This document shows positions 7,004 through 16,398 of a stretch of 64,000 nucleotides of DNA, piece after piece. The stretch's first letter is position 1. Each line of letters starts with the position of its first letter. This DNA comes from Candidatus Vagococcus giribetii (GTDB lineage: Bacteria > Bacillota > Bacilli > Lactobacillales > Vagococcaceae): assembly GCF_017316185.1 (NCBI RefSeq), contig NZ_JAFLVX010000020.1, positions 31,475-95,474 of the forward strand. The letters are read 5' to 3'. The notes beneath the pieces are model-generated. The model did not search any database, was not told where the DNA came from, and worked only from the letters and a program-made list of their open reading frames with translations. The position numbers were made by a program, and so were the translations under genes.

Positions 7004-8875
7004 ATGACATTCATAAAAGAAAGAAGTAGTATGATCGCAACAATTGTTTGTGGAATACTTATGGTTACTGGGTTAATTAATCAAAATATTGGAGGGACAC
7101 TGTATCCATACATTTTTGTTATTGGAATGATTATCGGTGGCTACAACCAAACGAAAGAAGGTATTATCGATACAATCGAAGAACGTCATTTAAATGTCGA
7201 TTTATTGATGGCTCTTGCAGCTATCGGAGCTTGTACGATTTCTTATTACTTTGAAGGGATTATGCTGACCTTTATCTTCTCTTTAAGCGGCTCATTAGAA
7301 GAGTTCACAACCAATAAAAGTAAAAAAGAAATCGAGGGTTTAATGGAAATTCAACCTGAGAATGCTTTTCTTCTAAATGAGAATGGACAAACAACTGAAG
7401 TACCTGTAAAAAGCTTAAAAATTGGTGACTTATTGATTGTGCCAAAAGGTGCTAGTGTTCCTATTGATGGTATTCTTTTAACAGATAATGCCACCATTGA
7501 TGAAGCTGCTATTACAGGAGAATCCATTCCAAATGAAAAATTAAAAAACAATGACTTATTTGCTGGGACAATTAATATTGGTAATTCCTTAAAAATGAAA
7601 GTTTCGAAAGAATCTAAAGATACTTTATTTAGTAAAATTATTCAATTAGTTGACGAAGCTCAAAATACCCCTTCTAAAACTGCTAGTTTTTTAACAAACT
7701 TTGAAAATATTTATGTGAAAGCTGTTTTAGTGATTGTTCCATTAGCTATTCTTATTCCTTATTTTTTCCTAGGCTGGACATGGAGTGAGAGTTTCTACCG
7801 CGGGATGGTTCTTTTAGTAGTAGCTTCCCCTTGTGCTCTTGTTGCCTCTGCAACACCAGCAACTTTAGCAGCAATCTCTCATGGAGCTAAGAATGGTGTT
7901 CTATTTAAAGGTGGTATCTATCTAGAAGCTTTAGCTGATTTAAAAGCCATTACTTTTGATAAAACAGGTACCTTAACAAAAGGCTTTCCTGTTGTAACAG
8001 ATGAGTTCTTCCTAAGTGACGACAAACAAACCATCATAAATACTCTTGTCGCAATTGAAACGGAATCAACTCACCCATTAGCTAATGCTATTACAACGAA
8101 GTTCGCTAATAAAACAACTCAAAAATTAAGTTTAGATGTTAAAGACGTTACTGGTTCAGGTATGCTTGCTCATGAGAATAACAACGAATGGAAAGTTGGA
8201 AACATTGAGTTCGTGACAACACAAACCGTCTCAGAAGCAATCGCCTCACAAACCGAACAACTTCAAAACGAAGGTAAAACTGTTATCTATGTCTCAAAAA
8301 ATAATGACATTCTCGGATTCTTTGGTTTACTAGATGTTCCAAAAGAAGATGCCATTAAAACCATTGAATACTTTAAAAAAGAAGGCATTGTCACAACTAT
8401 GTTAACAGGAGATCATTCTCACACAGCTAATGCAGTTGCTGACATGTTAGGAATTGATGCTGTTGTTGCCGATTGTTTACCTGAGGACAAAACAGTCTTT
8501 ATCAAAAAACAAAAAGAAACTGTCGGAACGAATGCAATGATTGGAGACGGAGTCAACGACGCCCCTGCCCTTGCCAACGCTACTATCGGTATCGCTATGG
8601 GCCAAGGAACTGATATTGCTATTGATGTTGCTGATATTGTTTTAATGAAAGATGACTTAGAAAAATTAGCAGTGAGCCATCAGTTATCAAAAAAATTAAA
8701 ACGAATTGTCACTCAAAATATTGTCTTTTCTCTTTCAGTGATTACTATCTTAATCATTTCAAACTTCTTTAAAGTCATTAATCTTCCTCTAGGCGTTATT
8801 GGGCATGAAGGAAGCACAATTCTCGTTATTCTAAACGGACTACGTATGCTTCGAAAATTACCCATGGAAAAATAA
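7004..8875 (+). CDS. P1B-4 type metal efflux ATPase (PfeT/FrvA/ZosA-like)
   Basis: Membrane P-type ATPase that exports a transition metal ion. Of 623 residues, visible motifs are TGES (about 170), the transmembrane metal site SPC (about 275), the phosphorylation site DKTGTLT (about 319), a HP-type segment TESTHPLA, GDGVND (about 513) and HEGST in the last membrane helix (about 602). SPC plus HEG(S/G)T, with no N-terminal CxxC metal-binding domain, marks subgroup P1B-4 (Fe2+, Co2+, Zn2+). Fur- and PerR-like boxes upstream favour ferrous iron. ATG 7004 is preferred to ATG 6998 because it leaves 7 nt after AGGAGG. Confidence 0.88.
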   Translation: MTFIKERSSMIATIVCGILMVTGLINQNIGGTLYPYIFVIGMIIGGYNQTKEGIIDTIEERHLNVDLLMALAAIGACTISYYFEGIMLTFIFSLSGSLEEFTTNKSKKEIEGLMEIQPENAFLLNENGQTTEVPVKSLKIGDLLIVPKGASVPIDGILLTDNATIDEAAITGESIPNEKLKNNDLFAGTINIGNSLKMKVSKESKDTLFSKIIQLVDEAQNTPSKTASFLTNFENIYVKAVLVIVPLAILIPYFFLGWTWSESFYRGMVLLVVASPCALVASATPATLAAISHGAKNGVLFKGGIYLEALADLKAITFDKTGTLTKGFPVVTDEFFLSDDKQTIINTLVAIETESTHPLANAITTKFANKTTQKLSLDVKDVTGSGMLAHENNNEWKVGNIEFVTTQTVSEAIASQTEQLQNEGKTVIYVSKNNDILGFFGLLDVPKEDAIKTIEYFKKEGIVTTMLTGDHSHTANAVADMLGIDAVVADCLPEDKTVFIKKQKETVGTNAMIGDGVNDAPALANATIGIAMGQGTDIAIDVADIVLMKDDLEKLAVSHQLSKKLKRIVTQNIVFSLSVITILIISNFFKVINLPLGVIGHEGSTILVILNGLRMLRKLPMEK

Positions 8876-8882
8876 ATATTTA

Positions 8883-8913
8883 AAAAAACCTTAGTTTATC
8901 TAAGGTTTTTTTG
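8883..8913 (+). terminator. Rho-independent terminator after the P1B-4 ATPase
   Basis: AAAACCTTAG pairs with CTAAGGTTTT, followed by a T-run; symmetric A and T tracts flank the stem. Confidence 0.85.
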
Positions 8914-8988
8914 TGCCCCCGTTGTAATCTTAGTTATCTTGTGATATAGTTTTCGTTACTAGATGTACTTTTTAAGGAGATTAGATAC

Positions 8989-9540
8989 ATGACACAAACA
9001 CCATCCACTAAACAGTGGGAAACTGAGCTACTCAACGTTTCAATGCCACGTTGGGATGATTTACCAGAAATTGAAATATATATGGATCAGCTTGTTAAAA
9101 TAGTCGATAGGTACACAAGCGCATTGCAACTCGATCATTCAAAACCCATTACACCAGCAATGATAAACAACTACGTTAAATTAAAGCTTGTTCCTAAACC
9201 CGTTAAAAAGAAATACGGGAAAAATCATTTAGCTAGAATTATTGTCATCACTCTCTTAAAACAAGCTTTTGATATTCCAGCTATTAAAAGCGGGATTGAA
9301 TTTCAAATTCATTCAACTAACGCAAAGGATGCTTACAATTTCTTTTGTGATCATCTTGAATCAACGATTCGCTGGTTTATTATCAAAGAAAATGAAACTA
9401 TTACCATTGAACACATTAAGCACGGTTATGCACCCATCCAAATGGCCTGCACAACTTTTATCGCTAAATTAATTACAGAAAATAATTTGAGTGACCTATT
9501 AACACAACAGGTTACAACGGGGGAAACAATCAATGACTAA
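8989..9540 (+). CDS. DUF1836 domain protein
   Basis: A 183-residue soluble protein with the DUF1836 pattern: an N-terminal helical part (LPEIEIYMDQLVKIVDRY), ITPAMINNYVKLKLVP, and KKYGKNHLARIIVITLLKQ. The central region looks like a MerR-type helix-turn-helix, so a DNA-binding role is possible but unproved. The ATG follows AAGGAGATTAGATAC. The last 8 nt overlap the start of the DegV gene, indicating translational coupling. Confidence 0.8.
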   Translation: MTQTPSTKQWETELLNVSMPRWDDLPEIEIYMDQLVKIVDRYTSALQLDHSKPITPAMINNYVKLKLVPKPVKKKYGKNHLARIIVITLLKQAFDIPAIKSGIEFQIHSTNAKDAYNFFCDHLESTIRWFIIKENETITIEHIKHGYAPIQMACTTFIAKLITENNLSDLLTQQVTTGETIND

Positions 9541-10381
9541 AATCGCATTACTAGTAGACTCAGGTATGGATGTACCTGTAGAACTAATCAACCAAGGTGG
9601 TATTTTTGTTGCGCCATTAAATATTATGTACAAAGATAAAACCTACATGGATAAGATTGAAATCACATCAAAGGAAATCTATGATCGTCTAGATCAAGAA
9701 ATCCCTAAAACGTCATTACCTTCTATGGCATACGTTGAAAAATTAATCGCAGAAATTACAGAACAAGGTTACACTCATGTCATTGGGATTACAATTGCTA
9801 GCGCTTTAAGTGGTACGCATAACGCCTTAAGACTTGCCTTAGAACATCATCCAGAGTTAGAAAGTTTTATGGTTGACACAAAAAGTATTGGTATTGGTGG
9901 CGGTATGCAAGCAGCTTTCCTAAAAGAGGAAATTGACAAGGGCACTAGTTTTGAAGAGCTACGAGACATTTCTCAACAACTTCCTGTTAATGGTCGCGTT
10001 TATTTTAGTATTCCAACCTTAGAGTATCTAAAAAAAGGCGGTCGTATCGGCTTAGTTACTTCTGTATTAGGAACTGCTTTAAACCTAAACCCTATTATTT
10101 CATGTAACGAAGATGGTGTTTACTACACCGTTAGTAAAGCACGCGGTAGAAAAAAAAGCTTATCCAAAATGCTTGATTGCATGGAAAAAGCGTTACATGG
10201 ATATGCTGCTTATGATTTAGCTATTGCTTATGGAAATGATAAAGAAGAAGCATTAAAATTAATGGCAGTCATGAAAGAGCGCTTTAGCAACTACCGTCAT
10301 TGTTATTTTGGTGAAGCGAGCCCTGTTTTAGGAGCCCATACAGGACCCGGCGTTGTCGGAATTGGATTTTTACCGATTTAA
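9533..10381 (+). CDS. DegV family protein (fatty-acid binding, FakB-like)
   Basis: DegV/FakB proteins bind a fatty acid and present it to the kinase FakA for incorporation into phospholipid. The 282-residue product has the two-domain DegV pattern: IALLVDSGMDVP at the N-terminus, GITIASALSGTHNA near residue 85, a DTKSIGIGGG stretch and LKKGGRIG near residue 165, and a late EASPVLGAHTGPG motif. Lipid specificity cannot be read. The start overlaps the DUF1836 stop by 8 nt. Confidence 0.9.
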   Translation: MTKIALLVDSGMDVPVELINQGGIFVAPLNIMYKDKTYMDKIEITSKEIYDRLDQEIPKTSLPSMAYVEKLIAEITEQGYTHVIGITIASALSGTHNALRLALEHHPELESFMVDTKSIGIGGGMQAAFLKEEIDKGTSFEELRDISQQLPVNGRVYFSIPTLEYLKKGGRIGLVTSVLGTALNLNPIISCNEDGVYYTVSKARGRKKSLSKMLDCMEKALHGYAAYDLAIAYGNDKEEALKLMAVMKERFSNYRHCYFGEASPVLGAHTGPGVVGIGFLPI

Positions 10382-10404
10382 CTGTAAACTTTTTAGATTA
10401 ATTA

Positions 10405-10433
10405 TTGCAAACTTAAAACTCATTCTGTATAAT
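10405..10433 (+). promoter_or_regulatory. Sigma-A promoter for rpsT
   Basis: TTGCAA (10405-10410) and TATAAT (10428-10433) are separated by exactly 17 bp. A leader of about 50 nt follows, then a GCCGGAGGTG ribosome binding site. Confidence 0.8.
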
Positions 10434-10491
10434 GAGAATGTTGATTATATTTGTTTTACAAATATAAAGTCTATGCCGGAGGTGAACTTAA

Positions 10492-10743
10492 ATGCCAAAC
10501 ATCGAATCTGCTATCAAACGCGTTCGCACAAGTGAAAAATCTAATGAAGCTAACTCAGCTAAATTAAGCAAAATGCGTACTGCTGTGAAAAAATTTGAAA
10601 AAGCTGTAGAAGCTAACGCTGATAATCAACAAGAATTATTAGTTGCTGCGACTAGAGAAATTGATGTAGTCTCTGCAAAAGGACTTATCCATCAAAACAA
10701 AGCTAACCGCGAAAAATCTCGCTTAGCTAAAAAACTAGCTTAA
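10492..10743 (+). CDS. rpsT: 30S ribosomal protein S20
   Basis: Small-subunit protein that binds 16S rRNA. The 83-residue, highly basic product starts [20 protein letters not shown] and ends [15 protein letters not shown], the typical S20 pattern of long helices; length is normal. It has its own strong promoter and a terminator, and it faces holA, as in many Firmicutes. Confidence 0.97.
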   Translation: MPNIESAIKRVRTSEKSNEANSAKLSKMRTAVKKFEKAVEANADNQQELLVAATREIDVVSAKGLIHQNKANREKSRLAKKLA

Positions 10744-10796
10744 TAAAAAACTTGTTGGAAATGATATTATATCACTCTAACAAGTTTTTTTATTTT
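10744..10796. terminator. Bidirectional terminator between rpsT and holA
   Basis: ACTTGTTgGA pairs with TCtAACAAGT across a loop of about 16 nt, with a T-run on the right for rpsT and an A-run on the left that serves holA on the minus strand. Confidence 0.75.
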
Positions 10797-11808
10797 ATCT
10801 ATTTTTAAGTAAAAACAGTTCAAAACCTAATTCTTTTTCTACTTGTCCTGTTTTAATGTTGTAATCCAGATCGATTAATTCGTTAAACATCTCTCCAAGA
10901 TTTTTTTTGTCTAGCGTCCTGCTTTGTTGAACAGCAAGCTTCACTCGGTACGGATGAATCTTAAGCGCATCAGTGATGTTACTTTGTTGATAGTTCATTT
11001 CAAGTAAGAATTTCACTTGAAGCAACAGTCGAATTTGTCCGATTAAAATAGATATGACTTTAATCGTCTCTTCTCCTGCCACCACCAAACTTTGATACAA
11101 TTCCAAGGCTTCACCAATCTGATTGTTTAGTACGTATTGATTCAAATCAAAAATATTATGTTCTAAAGATTTAGGAATCAATAAATCCACATCATGCTTA
11201 GTTATTTTCTTTTCTTCCATCTTAAATAAGAAGAGTTTATCCAATTCATTCATCACTTGACTTAGTTTCATATCTGTTAAATAAAGAAGCTGTTCAAATG
11301 CTGATTTATCTATCTGATAACCTTCACTCTCCACATAATGACTCACATATGGAATTAGCTCTTTTTCGCCCATTTGATTCACATCAATTAATTGGCTCTC
11401 TTTTTTAAGAAGTTTCACTACTTTTTTTCGCTCGTCTAATTTAACTACATTAGTAATAAAAACTAACACAGTGGTTTCCATCGGATTTTTTAGGTAAGCC
11501 TCTAAAAGAGTTGTGTCATGAGTTAGGTCATTCTTCTTCTTTTCCCCTGTAAAAAAATAAGGATTTTCTACAAAGATTACTTTATTATCTCCAAAAAAAG
11601 GAATCGTTTCTGCTTCATGAATTACTTCGCTTAACTCAGTTTCTAGCATATCAAATAAAATGATATTTAAATCCTGACTATCGCTATCCACGCTATCTTT
11701 TAACGTCTCTTTAAAGGTCTCAATTAAATAGGACTCAGTTCCTAAAAGGGTATAAACTGCTTGATAATCTCTTTTTTTTATTTTAGTTAGTTCAGTTTGT
11801 AATGTCAT
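10795..11808 (-). CDS. holA: DNA polymerase III delta subunit
   Basis: Clamp-loader subunit that opens the sliding clamp during replication. The 337-residue protein has the HolA pattern: YTLLGTESYLI near residue 20, a RecA-like domain with NKVIFVENPYF, then VFITNVVKLDERKK, a DVNQMGEKELIPYV linker and a C-terminal helical collar domain ending KELGFELFLLKNR. It lacks a working P-loop, as expected for delta. It lies directly downstream of comEC on the same strand, a conserved Firmicutes neighbourhood. ATG follows AGGTGAAGAG. Confidence 0.92.
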   Translation of the reverse strand: MTLQTELTKIKKRDYQAVYTLLGTESYLIETFKETLKDSVDSDSQDLNIILFDMLETELSEVIHEAETIPFFGDNKVIFVENPYFFTGEKKKNDLTHDTTLLEAYLKNPMETTVLVFITNVVKLDERKKVVKLLKKESQLIDVNQMGEKELIPYVSHYVESEGYQIDKSAFEQLLYLTDMKLSQVMNELDKLFLFKMEEKKITKHDVDLLIPKSLEHNIFDLNQYVLNNQIGEALELYQSLVVAGEETIKVISILIGQIRLLLQVKFLLEMNYQQSNITDALKIHPYRVKLAVQQSRTLDKKNLGEMFNELIDLDYNIKTGQVEKELGFELFLLKNR

Positions 11809-11858
11809 CTCTTCACCTGCTTCACTCTATATCCTATCATAAATTATTGATTCAGACC

Positions 11859-14195
11859 TCATTTAATTGTATGGCCGTGAGATAATTTTTTTGAAAAGAC
11901 GTGCCAACTAAAATAAACCATTCCTTTTTCATCTGTTCGAAAATAATCAATCTGTTTGTCAGCTAACGTTTCTAATGTCTCAGGTGAGGGATGTCCATAT
12001 GAGTTATGCAGGCCACAAGATATAATGCCTATCTCAGGTTTCACCTCTTCAATAAAACTAGGTTGTGAAGAAGTTTTACTTCCATGGTGACCCATTTTCA
12101 GGATGTTTGCTTGGAGTTTGTCACTAGAATGAGTTAGTAATTCTTGCTCTCCTTCTTTTTCTAAGTCTCCCATGAGTAGTACACTAGAATCTTTAACTCC
12201 TAATTTCAGAACAACTGAATCGTTATTTTGACCATCTCCTTGCCCAATTGGATACAGGCAATCTAAAGAGATAGATCCTTTTTGCCAGTTATTTTGATTA
12301 GTGATACTGACTTTTCTAGTTTTAGCTAAACTTGGTTTATCCAAAAGATTACGAAAATTTTGTTGCGTATAACTTCCTGGACCGAACAAAACCGTTTTAA
12401 CCTTGATAGATTCACTAATTCGGTCTAAATCCCCAAAGTGATCTTCATGAGCGTGTGAGATAAAGACAGCATCTAATGTCTTCACTCCTCGGCTTTTCAT
12501 AAAAGGAATCAATGTATAATCTGCTCCTCGTTTATCCGATGATTTCTGCCACTCTTCTTCATTAAACCCAAGCCTACCACCCGTATCAACTAAATAATTC
12601 CCTTGATGGAAGGGTAGTTGTACAAAAACGGCATCGCCTTGACCAACATCAACAAAGGCTATCATACCTCTTGGGTCCATGTACTTGACGAATGATAAGC
12701 CAAAAACAACGATCACTAAGAAATAGCTTTTCTTATGCCAAAAAGTCCTTTTCTTCTCCCATTCCATTAACCACAACCACTGACAACCTATTGAAAGAAT
12801 TAAGAGTATGAAAGGTAATTTACCTGTAACTTGCTTAAACAAGGATACCGAGGACAATAAATGACCTCCTTGTTGAAACCAAAGTAATAATTGCTCTAGC
12901 CAGTTAAAGCTCCAACTACTCACTAAAAGTCCCATAACAAATGCAACTAATAAGATAGGTAGGATAACCATCATTAACAGTGGTCCTAGAATCAAATTAG
13001 TCAAAAAGCTTAACCAATTCCATTCGTAAAAATAATACCAAATTAAGGGTAATGAAAGCCATGAAAGGACAATATTAAATAACCATCCTCTATACAATTC
13101 TCCTTCTATCTTTCCAATCATTGGCTGAATCACGATTATGATAAACGTCAAATAGTAAGTTAATTGACCTCCTACTGTTAGCAAAACATATGGATCAAAT
13201 AAGCAATTAATGAACAACGCTAAGGACCAACAATCTAATGGACTAAGCTGCCATGAAAAAGTGTCATTATACTTCTTAATTAACCACTGTAAACCTGCCC
13301 TAGCCATCCCATAACCAAATCCTGTTAAAACCACTAAACTTAGTACAAAAGGATGACTCCATTTGAAGAGGGCTTCTTTTGTAACCCCCATACTTAACAA
13401 TAAATACTCAAATAAAAAGATAAAGACATAAATATGCATTCCAGACAAACTAAATAAATGGGCAACTCCTAATTCCTGCCAAGTCACTTGAAAAGCGCCA
13501 GGTTCATTACTTTTACTACCAAAAAGCAAAGCACTCATATAATTAGCGGTTAATGGGTGAAATTGATTCCTAATCCTTATCAAGCACCAACTTCTAACTT
13601 CTCTTAAACCTTGTAGGGGTTGAAACCATTTTGCAGGTATAGCCTTTACCTCTATTAGTGATTCAATAGTCATTTTCTGTGAAACTCGCGTTATCTCCAA
13701 GTATTTTTCGTAATCAAATCCATTCAAGTTTCTAACTGTTTGAATCTCCATGCTCGTAGTTTTTGCAGTTATGCTTAGGGTATTTGTTTGTTGCTTAAAC
13801 CACTCTTTTTCTGATTCACTTGCTAATCGATAATTTAGCAATACCTTCTCTTTAGTTCCCTCTTCTATCCCCTCCATAGTCAATAAATTTCCATCTACCT
13901 TAATCGTATCAGGATAGACTTTAAAACTAAGGTTTTGTGAGGTTTCTAGAAAAGACAACGAAGAATCTTTTTGATAATAGGCACTTACTACAACAGATAA
14001 CCCTATGCCAATAAGACCTAATAAAAAAACTTCACGCCTTTTTAAACAAATCAAACGAGTGATAATAAAAAAGAGGCATAACACAAAAAATAGGTTAGGC
14101 TCTCTTAAACACAGTAAACTAATGACAAATAACATAATCGGGAAGAGATAAAAGCCAGTGATTTTATTCAGAAATAAACTCAGAATCGTCTCCAA
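11859..14195 (-). CDS. comEC: Competence DNA channel ComEC/Rec2
   Basis: Polytopic membrane protein that carries single-stranded DNA across the membrane during natural transformation. It has about ten membrane segments, the competence domain (LLFGSKSNEPGAFQVTW, VAHLFSLSGMHIY) around residues 220-450, and a C-terminal metallo-beta-lactamase-like domain with HAHEDHFGD near residue 590. The start is uncertain: the frame stays open to 14261, 98 nt inside comEB, which is excessive. TTG 14195 keeps the first hydrophobic segment; ATG 14135 is the next choice, and neither has a good ribosome binding site. Confidence 0.88.
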   Translation of the reverse strand: METILSLFLNKITGFYLFPIMLFVISLLCLREPNLFFVLCLFFIITRLICLKRREVFLLGLIGIGLSVVVSAYYQKDSSLSFLETSQNLSFKVYPDTIKVDGNLLTMEGIEEGTKEKVLLNYRLASESEKEWFKQQTNTLSITAKTTSMEIQTVRNLNGFDYEKYLEITRVSQKMTIESLIEVKAIPAKWFQPLQGLREVRSWCLIRIRNQFHPLTANYMSALLFGSKSNEPGAFQVTWQELGVAHLFSLSGMHIYVFIFLFEYLLLSMGVTKEALFKWSHPFVLSLVVLTGFGYGMARAGLQWLIKKYNDTFSWQLSPLDCWSLALFINCLFDPYVLLTVGGQLTYYLTFIIIVIQPMIGKIEGELYRGWLFNIVLSWLSLPLIWYYFYEWNWLSFLTNLILGPLLMMVILPILLVAFVMGLLVSSWSFNWLEQLLLWFQQGGHLLSSVSLFKQVTGKLPFILLILSIGCQWLWLMEWEKKRTFWHKKSYFLVIVVFGLSFVKYMDPRGMIAFVDVGQGDAVFVQLPFHQGNYLVDTGGRLGFNEEEWQKSSDKRGADYTLIPFMKSRGVKTLDAVFISHAHEDHFGDLDRISESIKVKTVLFGPGSYTQQNFRNLLDKPSLAKTRKVSITNQNNWQKGSISLDCLYPIGQGDGQNNDSVVLKLGVKDSSVLLMGDLEKEGEQELLTHSSDKLQANILKMGHHGSKTSSQPSFIEEVKPEIGIISCGLHNSYGHPSPETLETLADKQIDYFRTDEKGMVYFSWHVFSKKLSHGHTIK

Positions 14196-14652
14196 ACTGA
14201 AGATTATTGAAATATTGTTTGGATAATTTAACCTGATGAACAGAAGCTCCTGCTTGTTCAATCAGGTTAATGGCGTAATCATCATTGCGGTAATCTTTTA
14301 AATAATGAATCTTTTTAATGCCTGATTGGAGAATCATTTTAGTACATTGTAAACAAGGAAAGTGAGTCACATATATTTCTGCTTCATCAGTCCCCACACC
14401 AAACTTAGCACACTGTAAAATAGCATTCATTTCAGCATGAATGGTCCTCACACAATGACCATCTACTAAATAACAACCTTCATCTATACAGTGGACATCT
14501 CCACTGACAGAGCCATTATATCCTCCTGCTATAATACGTTTATCACGAACAATAGTCGCTCCTACAGCTAAACGTGTACAAGTACTTCTTAATGATAATA
14601 ATAAACTTTGTCCCATAAAATATTGATCCCAGGGGATTCTTTCATATTGCAT
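14164..14652 (-). CDS. comEB: dCMP deaminase (ComEB)
   Basis: Zinc-dependent cytidine/deoxycytidylate deaminase that converts dCMP to dUMP for thymidylate synthesis. In 162 residues the zinc site is complete: TIHAEMNAI (His plus catalytic Glu) near residue 70 and FPCLQCTK (two Cys) near residue 98. Family knowledge indicates that comEB is not required for DNA uptake, although it sits in the comE operon. The 3' end overlaps the start region of comEC. Confidence 0.92.
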   Translation of the reverse strand: MQYERIPWDQYFMGQSLLLSLRSTCTRLAVGATIVRDKRIIAGGYNGSVSGDVHCIDEGCYLVDGHCVRTIHAEMNAILQCAKFGVGTDEAEIYVTHFPCLQCTKMILQSGIKKIHYLKDYRNDDYAINLIEQAGASVHQVKLSKQYFNNLQFGDDSEFISE

Positions 14653-14681
14653 GACGTCACTACTTTCTATTTAGTCTTTCT

Positions 14682-15290
14682 CTATATTGTAATATAGCTA
14701 CTCAAACTGTCAAATGATTTCTCGCCAAATCCATTCACATTTTTCAACTCTTCAATAGTTTTAAAAGAACCGTTCTCTTCACGATAATCAATAATCTTCT
14801 CCGCTTTTTTCTCCCCGACGCCATTTAATGTCATTAATTCTTCCTTTGTCGCTGTGTTTAAGCTAACTTTACTATCCTCTTCCTTTGTTCCACTTTGACT
14901 AGATGTGGCTTTAGCCAGTGATTCTGGTATCTCTTCACCTTCTTTAGGGATATAGATAATCATCTGATCTTCAACTTTTTGAGCAAAATTAATTTGCCCT
15001 TCATCAGCTTGACTCGTTAAGCCTCCTGCCATATCAATCACATGTAGCACCCGCATATCAGATGTTACTTCATACATACCTGGCAGTTTAACAGCTCCTT
15101 TAATATCTACATATAACTTACTTGGTGTGGCACTTTCTTCTGAAGAAGGAGACGTTGATTCAATTGTCACATCGTCTAACAGAACATCTGAGGTAACTGC
15201 CTTAGAAAATAAACTTTTAAATCCAATAAAACCAATCAACAACAATAGAACTACAATAATTAAGTACTCTCTTTTTATTTTTCCTTTCAT
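14682..15290 (-). CDS. comEA: Competence DNA receptor ComEA
   Basis: Membrane-anchored double-stranded-DNA receptor for transformation. Residues 8-26 form a signal-anchor helix (YLIIVVLLLLIGFIGF); a SLBB-type domain (LYVDIKGAVKLPGMYEV) spans about 63-120; after a Ser/Thr-rich linker a tandem helix-hairpin-helix DNA-binding domain (LNTATKEELMTLNGVGEKKA) fills residues 143-202. The 202-residue length and domain order are typical. First gene of comEA-comEB-comEC; ATG follows AGGAGCATAAG. Confidence 0.94.
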   Translation of the reverse strand: MKGKIKREYLIIVVLLLLIGFIGFKSLFSKAVTSDVLLDDVTIESTSPSSEESATPSKLYVDIKGAVKLPGMYEVTSDMRVLHVIDMAGGLTSQADEGQINFAQKVEDQMIIYIPKEGEEIPESLAKATSSQSGTKEEDSKVSLNTATKEELMTLNGVGEKKAEKIIDYREENGSFKTIEELKNVNGFGEKSFDSLSSYITI

Positions 15291-15318
15291 CTTATGCTCC
15301 TTTCGATAGAAACATAAG

Positions 15319-15361
15319 AAAAAGAAAGTAAAAGATATTTTTTATCTCTTACTTTCTTTTT
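15319..15361 (-). terminator. Rho-independent terminator after sepM
   Basis: Near-perfect inverted repeat (AAAGAAAGTAA with TTACTTTCTTT, extended by an AGATA/TATCT pairing). The sepM stop lies inside the right arm and a T-rich run follows on the minus strand. It separates sepM from comEA. Confidence 0.75.
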
Positions 15362-16383
15362 TCTAAATAATCAACTGCATCTTGTGCTGTTTTAACTGGC
15401 ACTATGGTTAATTTCAATTTATTTTTCTTAGCAGATTCAACCGCTTCTTCATAATTTGTTTTTATATCAGGGTATTTCTTTTTGAGCTCTGGTGAAATGT
15501 CATCGTCCGGGGCAAAAAAGACATCGGCTCCACTGTATTCTGCGGCAATCACTTTTTTATCAATGCCACCAATACGCCCAACTTCCCCTTTTGAGTTAAT
15601 CGTCCCAGTTCCAGCAATTTCTAAACCATGTCGAATATCTTTTTGAGCAAGTAAGCTATATAGCTCCAAAGTAAACATCAAGCCAGCTGAAGGACCACCA
15701 ATATCTTTAGTTTGAAACTCTATCTTGTCTTTTGATTCAAGAGACGTATGATCCACTAAGGAGATGCCAATACCGGTTTTCTTTGTTTCTTTTAACTCAA
15801 CTAGTTTACCAGAAACTTCTTTTGTTTCTTTATCCTCTTCAACTGTTAATGTAACCGTGTCACCTGGTTTCTTGTTTTGAACGGTTTTAATCAACTCTTC
15901 TGAAGAAGTAATAGGTTTTCCTTCTATATGAGTAATCGTGCTTCCAATAGTCAATTTCCCTTTGAAATCTGATTCCTCATTAATTGACATGACGTAAACA
16001 CCTTTATAGTTAATATCATAAGGCTTATCAGTTAAATCTAAAGCTACCTTACTCGCAAAGTTTTGCGAACTTTCCATATAGTAAGACTGCATTTGATTGT
16101 ATTCTTCTGAACTGCTTGAGCCCATCATTTCTTTTTTACTAACAATCTCCCGACTTGGATCGAAATAACTTGTTAGTAAATTAAAGGGAGTTCCTTGTTG
16201 CACTGCGACTGTTGTTAGCATAAAAGAACCTTTATAGTCATCACTTTTACCATTCACTGTCACATGGTCTCTTAAATCTTCAGCCGTTCCAGGCATTTCA
16301 ATGAAATAAGGGAGTGGTAAAAAGAAAAAGACTAATATCCCTAGTACTGCTACAATGAGCCATTTAATATTTATTTTTTTCAT
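15349..16383 (-). CDS. SepM/YlbL-type PDZ and Lon-like serine protease
   Basis: Membrane-anchored extracellular protease. The 344-residue protein has an N-terminal signal anchor (residues 6-24), a PDZ domain around 125-195 (LTIGSTITHIEGKPITSSEEL) and a C-terminal S16 (Lon-like) domain. The catalytic serine is in IGGPSAGLMF near residue 229 and the lysine in DKKVIAAEYSGA near residue 274, giving the Ser-Lys dyad. Streptococcal SepM trims the competence pheromone CSP; YlbL is the Bacillus relative. The substrate here is unknown. It lies downstream of coaD. Confidence 0.9.
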   Translation of the reverse strand: MKKINIKWLIVAVLGILVFFFLPLPYFIEMPGTAEDLRDHVTVNGKSDDYKGSFMLTTVAVQQGTPFNLLTSYFDPSREIVSKKEMMGSSSSEEYNQMQSYYMESSQNFASKVALDLTDKPYDINYKGVYVMSINEESDFKGKLTIGSTITHIEGKPITSSEELIKTVQNKKPGDTVTLTVEEDKETKEVSGKLVELKETKKTGIGISLVDHTSLESKDKIEFQTKDIGGPSAGLMFTLELYSLLAQKDIRHGLEIAGTGTINSKGEVGRIGGIDKKVIAAEYSGADVFFAPDDDISPELKKKYPDIKTNYEEAVESAKKNKLKLTIVPVKTAQDAVDYLEKRK

Positions 16384-16398
16384 TTTGTTACAAATTCC

